A stretch of DNA of 64,000 bases from Gaeumannomyces sp. JS-464 (lineage: Eukaryota; Ascomycota; Sordariomycetes; Magnaporthales; Magnaporthaceae). The stretch's first letter is position 1, and each line of letters starts with the position of its first letter. Below the pieces are notes generated by a model that had not been told where the DNA came from, did not search any database, and worked only from the letters and a program-made list of their open reading frames with translations. Positions 34,398-45,020 of the stretch are shown here, in pieces. The stretch spans positions 5,518,001-5,582,000 of the forward strand of contig NGZR01000003.1 of NCBI GenBank assembly GCA_002197995.1, in the 5' to 3' direction. A program made the translations under genes and the position numbers.

Positions 34398-34405
34398 CTT
34401 ATATC
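34398..34405 (-). promoter_or_regulatory. TATA-like element of the AA9 gene at 34272
   Basis: On the minus strand GATATAAG lies about 126 bp before the start codon, a distance similar to that in other fungal genes. Confidence 0.45.
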
Positions 34406-34891
34406 TGCTCCCCCATCTGCCATATGTGATCTGCAGGTGAAAGGAGGCTCAGAATATAACACGCCAAGACTGGGGTTAGATTAGATTTAATCTGCGCCCG
34501 TCGTTCGGGGTAAGCTGTCCAACTGCCGAAATCGAATTATGGGAGAAGACGATCCGTAACCGGCATATATCCAAGCGAAAGGCCTATCCCGTGTGACTGG
34601 CCAGCCTTGAATGCCCCAAGAAATTATGTGCATGTCAATACCACCTTGGGAGCCCCGGTTCTGGATCACTGCCGAATGTCATATGTATTTGGATCTCGGC
34701 AAGTATGCTTTCCCGATCGGGATTGTCCCTGATCTATTGGTTGGTTTAGCATCGCCGTTTGACGATAATCCGGAGCATGATGGATGGTCGCGGACTCCTA
34801 TGAGGAAGTCCGATCCGATAACAGAAGAAACAAGTGACCGCAATTTGCCCTAGAGCTAGCAAAGCCTCAGCGGGGCACTCTACCGACGTGC
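34406..34891. other. Intergenic region
   Basis: Between the AA9 promoter and the end of the BCS1-like pseudogene. Only short open frames without recognisable domains. Confidence 0.55.
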
Positions 34892-36540
34892 TCACAACAT
34901 CCGCGTGGCAGACATGCGGGCTACGAGCCTCTTGGCACGAGACTCGCCCACGACCACCTTTTCGACCGTCTCCGCTGACGCGTTGTCGATCTCGGAGAGC
35001 AGAAGCTCGGCCTGCTTCTTCACAATCTTCAGGAACGTGTTGTCGCGGAGGGACTCGGGCACCGTGATCTCCGGCATGCTCCTTTTGGTTGGGGCCTCCT
35101 CCGCACCTTTCATATCCACACCCTTCACATCGATGCCCTCTACCGCCGAGGCCGCTCGAGCGGCAGCCTGCTCGGCGGCGGGGACGGCATACGGCTTCTC
35201 GGCGGTTTTGGTAGCGGCCGCCTCCTCGGCGGTGACGGCGCTGTCTGCGTCCTCGCCGGTCCCGCCGCGGGCCAGGTCCAGCAGGCTGGTGATGAACAGC
35301 TCCTTCATGTAGGCGAAGCTGTACCCCTCGGTTATCTGGGCGATGAGGTCGCAGGCCTCGTCCGGGAAGGCGACGTCGTCGGAGCCGTCAAACTTCTTGC
35401 GCCAGTAGCGCGCATACTCGGCGCGCTCGGCATGCGCTGGCAAACAGTAGTGGTACTTGCGGTCGAACCGACAGGGCCGCTTGGTGACGGCGGGGTCGAG
35501 GCGGTCGATGTGGTTCGTGGACCCAATCATAAGGATGCCATCGTTGGATTCGAGACCATCCACCTCGTTTAGGAAATAAGCCTTCGTCTCGTCCGCAACC
35601 AGGCTGTCGAGGTCCTCGAAGATGAGGAGGCAAGGGGCAACGAGAGGCGCGCCATCTCGAATATTTGCTTGATGGAGCTCTTGGATCCTCTCTTGCTATC
35701 CAGCGACTTGACGTACAGGGCCTGCACCGGCATCTCGGTCCGACGAGCGAGGGAGTTGATGAGGGCCTTGATCATCATGGTTTTGCCGTTGCCGGGCACG
35801 CCGTGCAGGATGACTCCGCGCTTCCACGGCACCTTGAGCCTGGCGTACATAGCCTGGCTGTCAAAGAAGCCCTCGACGTCGGCGATAAGGCTCGACTTCA
35901 TGGCCGGGTCGAGGATCACGTCATCCCACGAAGCCGATTGGACGCTGCGCCAGAGCAGCTTGGACTTGGTCCATCTCATAGCGTCGAAAACGTGAATCTC
36001 CTCGTGCAGCTCGCGCGAATAGTCGCCGACAGCGAGGATCAGGGCATCGGTCTTGCGGTGATGGCCATTCACGACGACCTCGGCCAGGCGGTCCTAGTCA
36101 GATGGCAGCGGAGCCAGGATGAAGAATACCGACATCAGCGAGCCATGATCCCTCCAGCCCGCCTTGTAGACGACGAAGTCGGTGCCGCCCCAGGTATAGT
36201 GCCAGCGCGCCAGCGCCGTGTCCTCGCCGAGGGTGGAGGCCTTGGTGTCGATGCGCGAGGAGGGCGGGCAGTACTCGCGCGAGACCTCGGCCTGGACGCC
36301 ACCCTCGGTGACGCGCTCGGCGACGGCGTGGCCGGCGCCGGCATATTCGAGTAGCTCCAAGGCAGAGTTGGTAAGGCGCGTAAGGTGGTGGCCAGGGTGC
36401 GCGGCGCGGACGGCCTGATCCAGGGAGAAGGCGGGGTCCGCAATGTGCTTGCTTTTGAGCTCGCGCCAGGTGTTGAAGACCTCCTGGTGACTGACGACGG
36501 GCGACACCGCGGCCGCGCCCCACGGCGACTGGCGAAACAT
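34892..36540 (-). pseudogene. BCS1-like AAA ATPase, broken by a stop and a frameshift
   Basis: The frame from 36540 encodes a BCS1-type N-terminal domain ending in SVFFILAPLPSD, then meets TAG at 36096-36094. The same frame resumes (DRLAEVVVNGHHRKTD) through SASWDDVILDPAMKSSL and the Walker A box GVPGNGKT (about residue 250). Near 35650 one base is missing; the next frame gives the Walker B block APCLLIFEDLDSLVADE, then YFLNEVDGLESNDGI, GSTNHIDRLDPAVTKRP and CRFDRKYHY, which carry the sensor and arginine-finger region. It continues to a stop at 34892, with an Ala/Glu-rich C-terminal insert. BCS1 proteins are AAA translocases of the mitochondrial inner membrane, but fungi have many diverged paralogs of unknown role and this looks like one of them. 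The TAG could derive from CAG by a single C-to-T change. Confidence 0.85.
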
Positions 36541-38629
36541 GATCGCGTTCGGAAAGAGTTGTTAGGACAAAGTGGTGAGCCTGGGTGAGGCGCGTTCAGT
36601 ACAGGCAATCTGTCGCACAAAGGAAGTTGGATCTGGCTGTCTTAAGACATCATAGCATGCACTAGGGCGCCGCCTGCCCGCCTGCCCCTAATCCTTAGAT
36701 AGGAGGGGGGAGGCGTAGTCCCCAGGAGCAAAGGCTCCCCCTATAGGAGGTGTAAGAAGGCAAAAGAGGCATCAGGCAACAGTCCGGGGTAGTGCAGGCA
36801 TATTAGTCATCGGGCGTGTGCGGCTCGTGGCCAAGGGATGTTGGTGGTCTGTAGGACAAGCGTCGCAAGCTTGCTGCAGGTTTGCTGCGAGCATTCCTCC
36901 GGTGCCGATCACATCCTCTGGCGGACGAATGACGATGCGTGTGCGGTGCTTGCGCCGCAGTTGGCTGCATGTGTGCTCGACTGTGTTCGTACTGTGATTG
37001 TAGCCTACTGCATGGTGGATCTTCCATACCCCGCACCTGCTGCCTGGAGATATAATGTGAAGAAAGCCTATGCAGCGGGCTCCGGCATTGATTGGAGTGG
37101 CAGGAGGACTGTACGTCGCGTGGCAAGAGTTCCGGCCACTTGGAATATGTGGCTGCACAGCAGTTTAGAACGCAGCCCTCGTTCGATACCAAGCCTACAG
37201 AAATGCTCACAGGCAACAGCCCGGGGATTCAAGTAGTGGGGCGGTTTTTGCGATGTGGACAAACTTCAGGGGTGACCCCTTTTGTGCGTGTCACCCACCC
37301 CAACCATCTGCAAACAGAAGCAAACAGAAGCAAACATGCAGTGGACATCAAGAATACGGATAGAGCTATTCCCGCCAAACCGTTGGAGATCAACAACTAT
37401 CATGAAGGATCACGGCAAAATATCATCATCGCATCTCTGTAACAGTCGACTGTGCAGGCATAACGGTGCGCGGTTCGCTTTTTGTAGATAAGGAGACGAT
37501 AAGAGAGGCCACTAGATCGCCGGAGCAAACGCAATGAATGATCGTACCATCCTACAAAGCCAGGTTGTGATCGTGACATTACGCGTGACGAGATATTTTG
37601 AGGAAAGAGAGCTGAATCAACCGCGATCAGACGAACACTACTCATTATACAAAAATATTACTCGCTTGCCGGCTGCTGTGGTTTGACTGATTGGACACAG
37701 GACTGGTTGGGATGGAAACCGTGATTCGGGATCGGGGCTGCGGCTACGACCAGGTGCGTACGTATATCAGGCCGGAAATACCGAGCCTTGCTGCCAGAGC
37801 CTGTCATAAATGTCTACGGCCTTCACGTCACTCGCATCCCAAGTGGGATCTTAACTGATAGAGTATGGGCAGTCTAGTATGTATATGCCTCTCAAAGACA
37901 GATCAACCTTTCTGTTGGACCCGGCAGACTGGAAGCAAAGCATCAACTTCGCAGACGAACAAGGTTCCGTTTTCGCTCTCCGAGGAGGCAGGTCTACAAT
38001 TGGTCTCCATCTCGCCGCACGGCCACTCCGTCCCAAATCCGATACATATCCGGCCCCCGCGTGGCGAAGGCCGGCCGTTACGGCAGCTCGTTTCACCATC
38101 TTCTCGGATACTCTGGTTCTCATTTCCCGCGCCGTGTTTCTCTGGACAGACAAAAGCAGCCCTGGTTCAGATTGCCGAGTACGAGCACCGGTCTCGGGCT
38201 TCACGTCTCGAATGTCCCGTCGGCATATCCCTTACTAATCCCAACATGGAAAGATTCTGGCTTTTTCCTAGAATGGATGGCACAATTACGAAGGCTTCCG
38301 CCGGTGCCGAGTGTAGCCTTCGTCCGGATGGAAAGAAGTGATCCTTTCGGCAACGTTGAAACGAGACTGGCGACTAAGTGGCTTCTAGACAGTCGCTGGG
38401 TGATCAATCGCAAGAGGGTACTAGGGGCCATCACGTTACAAGCAGCCTGGGTATCAGGATGAGGCGATGTCTTTATATGAACAGCCCCTCCCCGCCCTCG
38501 ACATCGCAACTTTCTCTGCACGTCCACCAAGACCCTTCAAGAGTTACACATCAGCACCGAACATACCACAAAGCGTTTACAGCGACCTTGAAAGTTAGCC
38601 ATCAAGCGATCATCACTCCCACATCCAAT
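36541..38629. other. Long intergenic region
   Basis: About 2.1 kb with no convincing gene. Overlapping short frames exist on both strands but none shows a domain, intron-supported extension or clear codon bias. A TATA-like TTTATATGA at 38472-38480 and a following CT-rich stretch probably belong to the gene at 38630. Confidence 0.5.
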
Positions 38630-39147
38630 ATGGCTCCGGTTCCCTTCGCCTGCTACGGCACCAGCGTCGAACTTGCCGACAAGATCTCTGCCTGCCTGCA
38701 GCCAGACTATGAGCGTGAGTGAATAACGCCTTCAAAACATGTCGACCTCGGGAAGCAGTTTTTTAATGCAGCAAGGGAAACAAAAAAACAGTAGTGCACG
38801 GCTGCTTCACCCTCGACGCGGCAACCACAGAGCTGCCGGACTCGTTCGCGGGCAACCTGGATAAGGCGGATGCGGCAATGGAGCCGATCGGCACCAACGC
38901 CAAGGTGCCCCTGAACCAGCGGCGGGCGCCGCGCTTCCTCTGCATCGGTGGCTCGATCCCAGACGAGCACTGGGACACAGTCAAGGCGGCAATCACGAGC
39001 AAGGCGCCCGGGGCATGCCTCATCGCCGTGCGCAGGAAGTTCATGATCGAGGAGGGCATCACGCCCGACATGCCGCTGGACGAGAAGGCCAAGCGCATCT
39101 CCAGGATCCTGCGCCGCAAGGCCGAGGAGAAGGGCGTTGCGGCCTGA
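38630..39147 (+). CDS. Small two-exon protein of unknown function (146 aa)
   Basis: Exon 1 is 38630-38714 (MAPVPFACYGTSVELADKI and onward); the donor is GTGAGT at 38715. The acceptor is most likely CAG at 38789-38791, giving exon 2 at 38792-39147 with an intact frame and 146 residues. The protein has no signal peptide or membrane segment. Exon 2 reads VHGCFTLDAATTELPD, then RRAPRFLCIGGSIPDEHW, and ends in a strongly charged helix with LDEKAKRISRILRRKAEEK. I do not recognise a named family; it resembles small hypothetical proteins common in filamentous fungi. An alternative acceptor three bases downstream would change only one residue at the junction. Confidence 0.65.
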
Positions 39148-39870
39148 GGAGCTCGTGTGACGAGCAGAGCATGGCTTGCCTTTCCACAGCCCTCGTTGAA
39201 CAAGACTCCGGGCGGGGGGGGGGGGGGGGTGCGCATGGACGATTAGGGCGTCACCCAGGTTCTGGATAGAATAACCTCGGGTTCCTGTTGTCTCAAGCAA
39301 TTGGCGGTTTTACCCCTGAAGCGAATTCTCTCTCCGCGCGGTGACGGCTGTGTTTGGATGCGGCTAAACGACGAGAGTGCCAATAATGAGAAGCGGAGGG
39401 CGGTGTGCTGCATGAGCTTTCGGCTAAGGGAGTCCAGCTTTCCTAGCTCCATCGTATCTCGGCCAGCTGATACAACGGTGTGAAAAGGTCAGGATTCCAT
39501 CGTGGCGAGACGCTGCCGGGGTCTGGACCAATTTCTTCCCAGCTTGGACACAAAGGATTGGGGAGCGTTGGCGCCAAACGGCCAGCTGTGGGATTGAGGC
39601 GACCAGCAGGGAGAGGTCATCCCCACAATCAGCTGGACCTGGACTGTTGGGTGCTTGGCGGTCGGCCGTATCTCAGCATCCCGGGCACGCGTGTTGGCGA
39701 TTTCTCTTTTGTCCCGTCTCGGCTGGTCCGGCAATGATGGAGGGCGAGAGCATGGTGAGAAAATGGCGCTATCCCCGCGGGCGATGAGCCGTCACGCCGG
39801 CCACCGTGTAAGTCAGCTACCGGGGTAGGTACACCCCTAACAAAAGCCCAGCAAGGCGCCCTGAAGCCGA
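39148..39870. other. Intergenic region with a poly-G tract
   Basis: Contains a run of about 17 G at roughly 39213-39229 just after the gene at 38630. No other gene seen. Confidence 0.55.
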
Positions 39871-39879
39871 CGGAATACT

Positions 39880-40917
39880 CAGCAAATTCACGGAAACCGT
39901 AACGATCCAGACCGAGTCTGTCGCCCCGTCGACCGCCACCAAATCAAGCACGATATTCTGCACCGTGACGGCCTCGACCGAGTCGCGGACGACGACCGAG
40001 GCGCGCACCCAGAGGCGGACTAAGATCGTCAAGGCAGAGGCGACACGCACCACAACCGTGCCCGTCGTTTTCGGCCGCCGGCAGGAGCAGCTGCAAGGAG
40101 GCGGCGGCGCCGTCACGGCGGGTGGGACCACGTTCCCGGCGTACGCGTCGGCCTGCACGTCGTACGCGAGATACAGCTCGGCGGGTTCCTGCGTCGGGGT
40201 TACTGCCAAGGTGGCGGCCGCGGCGCCCTTGGTAACCGTGACGGAGACGGCGACGTCGACGTCGGCGACGCACATGACTGCCGTCGCGACCGAGACGCTA
40301 TCCCGGACCATCAACGTGTTGGTGGCTGACACCACTGCGGTCACCGTCTTCTCCACGACAAGGACCACTACGGCCTCGACTTCGACCTCGATCAAGAGCA
40401 TCGGGCCGGCTAACCAATATCTTCAGGAACGGCAATTTCGAATAAGGCCGCTGGGGCCCCTGGACGGAGACCAAGCCAATAGAGGGGGAGACGGCGAGGC
40501 GCATCGTTGGCGGCGTCGTCAAGGGCGCTGGAGCCGACGACGGGCATGTGGAACAATGATCTGCGGGAGTCCCACCAGGACTCCACCACCAGTATAACGT
40601 GGGGTACCGGTGCAGCTACGACTGGAAATACACCAACCACTACGAGACGGTTTACGAAAACGGCAAAACCTACGTGCCCTACATCCATGGCTACCTCAAC
40701 AGCCGGCTGTGGACAACCGATATCCCAGACGACAGGCCGCAAAGGGTTAACTAGTGGCAGACGGCGACTTTTACGTTCAAGGTGTCGTGGAGCGGCTGGT
40801 CTACCTGGTGGTTCGACTGCGCGGGTCCACAAGGTCCGGATGGAGAGAGAGAGAGGAGGGAACAACACCCTGTACATCGACAATGTCTTCTGTATTCCGG
40901 AGGTTCCGGGAGGCTAG
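39880..40917 (+). pseudogene. Ser/Thr-rich secreted or cell-surface protein, decayed
   Basis: The first part reads as a Thr-rich stalk (FTETVTIQTESVAPSTATKS, later VTVTETATSTSATHMTAVAT) around a short Cys motif, YASACTSYARYSSAGSCVGV, typical of fungal extracellular proteins. A frameshift near 40410 leads to a C-terminal globular domain: IFRNGNFE, WGPWTETKPIEGE, YNVGYRCSYDWKYTNHYETV, FTFKVSWSGWSTWWFDC and NTLYIDNVFCIPE. This domain is interrupted by TAA (40443), TGA (40557) and TAG (40752) in one frame and by a frame change at a GA microsatellite (40843-40855). The 5' end with a signal peptide could not be found and may lie in an upstream exon. The architecture suggests a wall-associated or ligand-binding protein; the specific function is unknown. 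Confidence 0.7.
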
Positions 40918-41094
40918 AGCGACAGTTGAGCCAGAGGATGATGATTTTGCAGGAATGAATTGTCATTGATGCCAGATTTTGCGCACAGTAAATCGGCTGG
41001 CTCACAGCACGAGATGACCCAATCGTGACACCTGCGGACATTAACGATGTCGGCATTTTGACTCCTTGGGACGGGACCTGTGCCAAAAGGGCTC

Positions 41095-41786
41095 TCAAGC
41101 TGTCCCTGATGCACTCAACAACTTGCCTGCCCTGTCCTTGGCGATACTAGCCATGGCCTGTATCGAATAATGACTCTTTGTCAGTCGTCTCGAGGGCAAG
41201 ACTGGGTTCGACTAATACATCCATCCCCTTCCCTTGTTACAACAGCTTCAGAAACAGCACAGGCACGTACCTCAATCGCCTCCTTCTCCTCAGCCTGCGC
41301 GTCGCCCCTGTCGATGCGCTCGCGCATGTTTGCCATGATGACGTCCCTGCCGCGGCCGTTGACGAAGACAACGTAGCGCAGCCCTGGGAACCGGGCCTCG
41401 TACTCGGCATTGAGCGCGGCCAGCCTCTCGGCCTCGGCGGCGCCGGCGCCCCTCTGCAAGTTGGCCTGCTCGGCGCGGCTCTGGGCGCTGTCGACCTTCT
41501 TCTCGCCCAGGCGCGGGTGGGCGCCCAGGATGCCGAGCAGGCGGGCGCGCGCCGCCGCGTCGCCGGCCTGGCTCTGCTGCTGCAGCGCGAGCAAGGCCGC
41601 ACGCACGGTGTCGACCAGGGCCGGGTACGAGGCGAACTGCCGGGAGCGCGCCACGGGCCCGGCCAGGGCGTGCATGTCGGCCGACTTCTCGAAGAGCAGA
41701 TCCAATGCGCCGAAGCGGGCGGCGTCGTCCAGGGTGGGGAGCGCGCTGACGTCAGGTAGCACCGCGGGGACGTTTGAACCTTCCAT
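41095..41786 (-). CDS. 2-oxo-4-hydroxy-4-carboxy-5-ureidoimidazoline (OHCU) decarboxylase
   Basis: Exon 1 is 41786-41271 (172 codons) and exon 2 is 41157-41095, joined by a phase-0 intron with donor GTACGT and acceptor ACAG; the product is 192 residues. The splice joins EEKEAIE to AMASIAKDRAGKLL, the usual C-terminal helix. The family signature HPRLGEKK begins at His90. LFEKSADMHALA and FASYPALVDTV fit the N-terminal helices, and FPGLRYVVFVNGRGRD the segment before the end. The enzyme needs no cofactor and decarboxylates OHCU to S-allantoin, the third step of urate breakdown after urate oxidase and hydroxyisourate hydrolase, usually in peroxisomes. No clear peroxisomal C-terminal tripeptide is seen (it ends SGTA). 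No other purine-degradation gene is in the window. The gene appears intact. Confidence 0.92.
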
Positions 41787-41806
41787 CCTCAACTGAAATG
41801 GTCGAG

Positions 41807-41831
41807 TTTTTTTTTTTTTTTTTTTTTTTTT
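41807..41831. repeat. Homopolymer (T)25
   Basis: A run of 25 T on the plus strand, 20 bp upstream of the OHCU decarboxylase start codon, so it is a poly-A tract in its 5' leader or promoter. Confidence 0.9.
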
Positions 41832-42335
41832 CAGACGTAGCACTTCCTCGAAAAGCGTGGTGCCTGGTTTCGATCCCGGAAGTGGCCAGCACTTGATTGA
41901 CTGACTTAGAAGCAGTTTGTGGACACAATGAGAGATTTGACCAGATTGAACACCTGTGCTCGGCTTTTTATCAAAGTGACGACGAAGCTTTGAGACCTGT
42001 GTTTCATTGCGTAGCGACGCTACAGTGCACCAATCGCACTACAGGCTACCCACTCAGGTAGAAGTTGCGGCCGCTCCCGCCCTGAGTAAGAGCCACACGT
42101 AGCCCTATGAGACAGTCGCCGCACTCCCCGAAAGTCACACCCATTCAAATCGGCCCCGCCAATAGGTCCATCCGAAACCCTGGTACAAACCTTGACGGCA
42201 TCCAACGCTGGCATGACAGAGGCTGCGGGAGTGTTCCCCAACCAAAGAAAGCCATGGTGCTGGCAATTGAGAAGCTCCCACGCAGGCACATTCAAGGTGA
42301 CGGCAATGGGTCCCGCAATTTGACCAACAACCCGC
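41832..42335. other. Intergenic region up to the Harbinger element
   Basis: Normal island composition. No gene seen. Confidence 0.55.
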
Positions 42336-42739
42336 CAAGGGCGTGATCGGCCGTAACGATCGTTGCCGCCACGGTCGTTGCGAAGGTACAAGAATTGCTG
42401 CAGGGGGGCCTAAAGTACCGGTAGGGTTACCCCCAGTCAGCGCTGTCCGCCAAGAAGCAGGGGCTGTGTTAGAAGTGGGGTTTTCACCGCTATTTTGGAG
42501 GGGGAGGGGCACAGAAATTGTTATCGGCAAAATAACATCGACAAACCTGCATTTGCATACCAAAATTAGCACAAATTATTACAAAAAATGTTTTTTTAAT
42601 TTCCCTTTAATACCTAAGCAACTAAAGCCGACGACGTGCTTTTTAAAGCTATTCCCGATTTTTAAATAGCCTTTTAGTCGCAAATTTTTGGTGTTAAAAA
42701 GCTTTCCAATACCTAGCCTAGCGAAAGTCCTTCCCGCAA

Positions 42740-43660
42740 ACGAAAACGAGGCGGCGAGCCGCGTTGGATATTATAGTTTAGCGAAAAAACCGCCCGGCTA
42801 ATAAGCTTTTTTTCGATTGCTATCGTAAAGGTATGTTTAAAAGCTCGAAAAAAGCTAATTTTAAAAATGCTTAAAAGCGGGTGTTTGCTAAGGCAATCGA
42901 AAAGTGGCTTACCTTAACGCCTTTTTTATTTGCCGCGACGATCGCTAATAAATACGATAACGAACGGAAAAGGTTTATCGTTTGGAAGGTTTCAGTTGGT
43001 TTATTAAGCAACTTTTGTAATCCGGAAACGGGCGTTTGCGAGGTTAATAAAAAGGATCCCCGGTGGCAAAATTTTGCAAGCGTGCACGGGATACGGAAAG
43101 TCGGTTAGATCGCCGCCGGCGTAGCGTTAGGGGAGGTGGCTTTATATTAAAAGTTGTAAGCGGGAAAAGCGGTAAAAGGAATTATAATTAGCCGACTTTT
43201 TATTAAAAAGGATAATTTTGCTAAAAAACCTACGTTTATTAATAGCTTGAATTTTTTTAATAAGCATATTAATTTAAATAAAAAAGGCGAAAAAGAAAGG
43301 GAAACGAGCGTTAGGTTTTTAAAAAATACTTTTTAGCGGCCGGTTATTTTTACGCCCGCATAACGAATACCGCTTGGTATTTTAATGCCGCCGCTTTTTA
43401 TTAGCGAGCGACTTTTTACCGATTAATTGTACCAAAAGGCAATAAATCCGGATTTGGTAACGGCTGCGAGGGAAAACGAAAGCGCTAACGTGTTACGCGG
43501 GAAGAGGCGCCGGGTTTTTAAATCGCTGGCAAGTAAGCTATTTTCGCCGGCGAGTAAGGCAACGGGATTATCGTTACCGGCGTTTTTAACAATTGCGGCG
43601 AACCGGATATTTAATGCTATATTAGCATTAGCGAGGTTGGTTTAAAGGCTAAACCTAATG
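42740..43660 (+). pseudogene. Myb/SANT-like DNA-binding ORF of the Harbinger element
   Basis: Translated pieces include RFIVWKVSVGLLSNF, NPETGVCEVNKKDPRWQNF and ASVHGIRK, which fit the common fungal Myb/SANT-like pattern of an aromatic-rich core followed by a D-P-E-T-G-V segment and a W before a short helix. A later stretch (near 43427-43645) is Lys/Arg/Ala-rich, like the variable linker of these proteins. Stops occur at former Q/W positions. In Harbinger elements this second protein helps the transposase reach the ends or the nucleus. Confidence 0.6.
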
Positions 43661-44299
43661 CCGAAAGCAATTAAATTTTTTTCCTAAGCTTATTAGGACC
43701 GGTTTAAAACTTCGAAGTTTATTCGAATTATTTGTTTATTAAAAATACCGGAAAAAGCAAAGCTTTAAATAGCGTTAAATAAGCGAGGTTAAAAAGCGTA
43801 TATAACCGACGCCTGAAAAGTTTAATATTGTTATTTTTATGCGTGGGAAAAAAGCGTTATTTCGTACGTTTTTAATATTAAAATTATCGCGATATTTTTT
43901 TTTTATTACCTGCTTGTAAAAGGTAAGTTAAATATATGGAAACCCACTTTTTAACCTAATTTTATTAATTTAATTAGTTAAAAAAGGTATTCGCCCCACT
44001 TTTTACACTTACTTTTGTTTTTAATTAAAGTTATTTTAAAAAGTAGTTTTAAAGGTTTAAAATATTTTAATATTAAGTTTTATTTTACCGTTAATAATAA
44101 CCGTTAACAATTTATTACAATTGTTTTAACTTGTTTTAATTCGCGTTATATTATATTGCTATTTATTTCGCGCATTTTAACCGTATATATTTTTATTGCA
44201 AATTTTTTAACTTTCGATTGCAAATTTTACGCGTTTGCGAAAAAGTTTTTCGATTTAACTTTTTTAATAACGGCCGATTTTTTACCCGGCCCGCTAACG

Positions 44300-45020
44300 T
44301 TAAATTATGCAAAACGGTTACTGCATATATAATTTTAATTTAAATGCCGATGTTATATTTTGCCGGTGCGTTTTTAACGATTTTTTAACGCTTTTTTAAA
44401 TGCTTAAACGCTTATTTAACTATTATTTTCATCCGGGAATAGCGCAAATTAAATAGTTTTTTACGGTTAACTGGTAGCGCTTCCGCCTTTTTCCAATTTT
44501 ACAAATAATATCGGATCCCGGAAAAAAGCACAACAATCCCGGGCTTTAAACTAAAACCGGCATTAGCGAGGTAATACTTATCCCGGGGTATCCGGAATTT
44601 TTTATTTAATGCTTCCCTTAATAAAGTTAAATCGTTTATAAATTTTTCGGCGCCGGCTAATACGTAAATAAACGTTATATTAAATTTAACTGCCGCAAAA
44701 ACGTTTTGCGAAACCCTTTTTTTCCGATCGAACTACGGCTTTTATACTTTGCTTTTAATAAAGGCCGAAACGTGCGTACCGTCGATCGTTCCGATATAGC
44801 CGTTTAACCCCGCGAAAACCACCGGGTTAAATTCGATCCCCGGGTTTAACCACCTATTTAAAAGTAAACGCATAATTGCTAAATGGAACTTTTGCATGCC
44901 GATTAGCACCTCGTAAAAAACCTCGCTAACCGTGCTTTAAGCGATTTTAAAAAGGTAACAAGCGATTTTTTAAATAAGCCTTTTACTTAACGATTAGCAG
45001 GAAAATTATTAACTTATAAG
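44300..45020 (-). pseudogene. PIF/Harbinger (DDE_Tnp_4-type) transposase relic
   Basis: On the minus strand one frame gives KIAQ/STVSEVFYEVL, then FNPVVFAGLNGYIGTIDGTH (first catalytic Asp in TIDGTH), a segment ending KKRVSQNVFAAVKFN, ITFIYVLAGAEKF and KKFRIPRDKYYLANAGF, in which the second Asp of the usual LADAG block reads Asn, a G-to-A change. Further upstream codons (45083-45448) form an open frame that I could not align. Stop codons in KV*KP*FD further show inactivation. Confidence 0.8.

Noticed and set aside
35665..36354. 229-codon plus-strand frame opposite the BCS1-like gene
   Set aside because: The translation is a mirror of the AAA ATPase codons with no domain of its own, while the minus strand shows Walker A and B boxes.
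36772..37491. Cluster of 60-140-codon frames on both strands
   Set aside because: They overlap one another, have no domain, splice support or signal peptide, and are expected by chance in moderately GC-rich DNA.
39213..39229. Poly-G run as a telomere or G-quadruplex element
   Set aside because: It is a plain homopolymer without telomeric repeat units; assembly slippage is the simpler explanation.
39817..40401. 194-codon Val-rich minus-strand frame
   Set aside because: It is the reverse complement of the Thr-rich stalk (ACC/ACG codons read as GGT/CGT and GTN), which is a known source of spurious frames.
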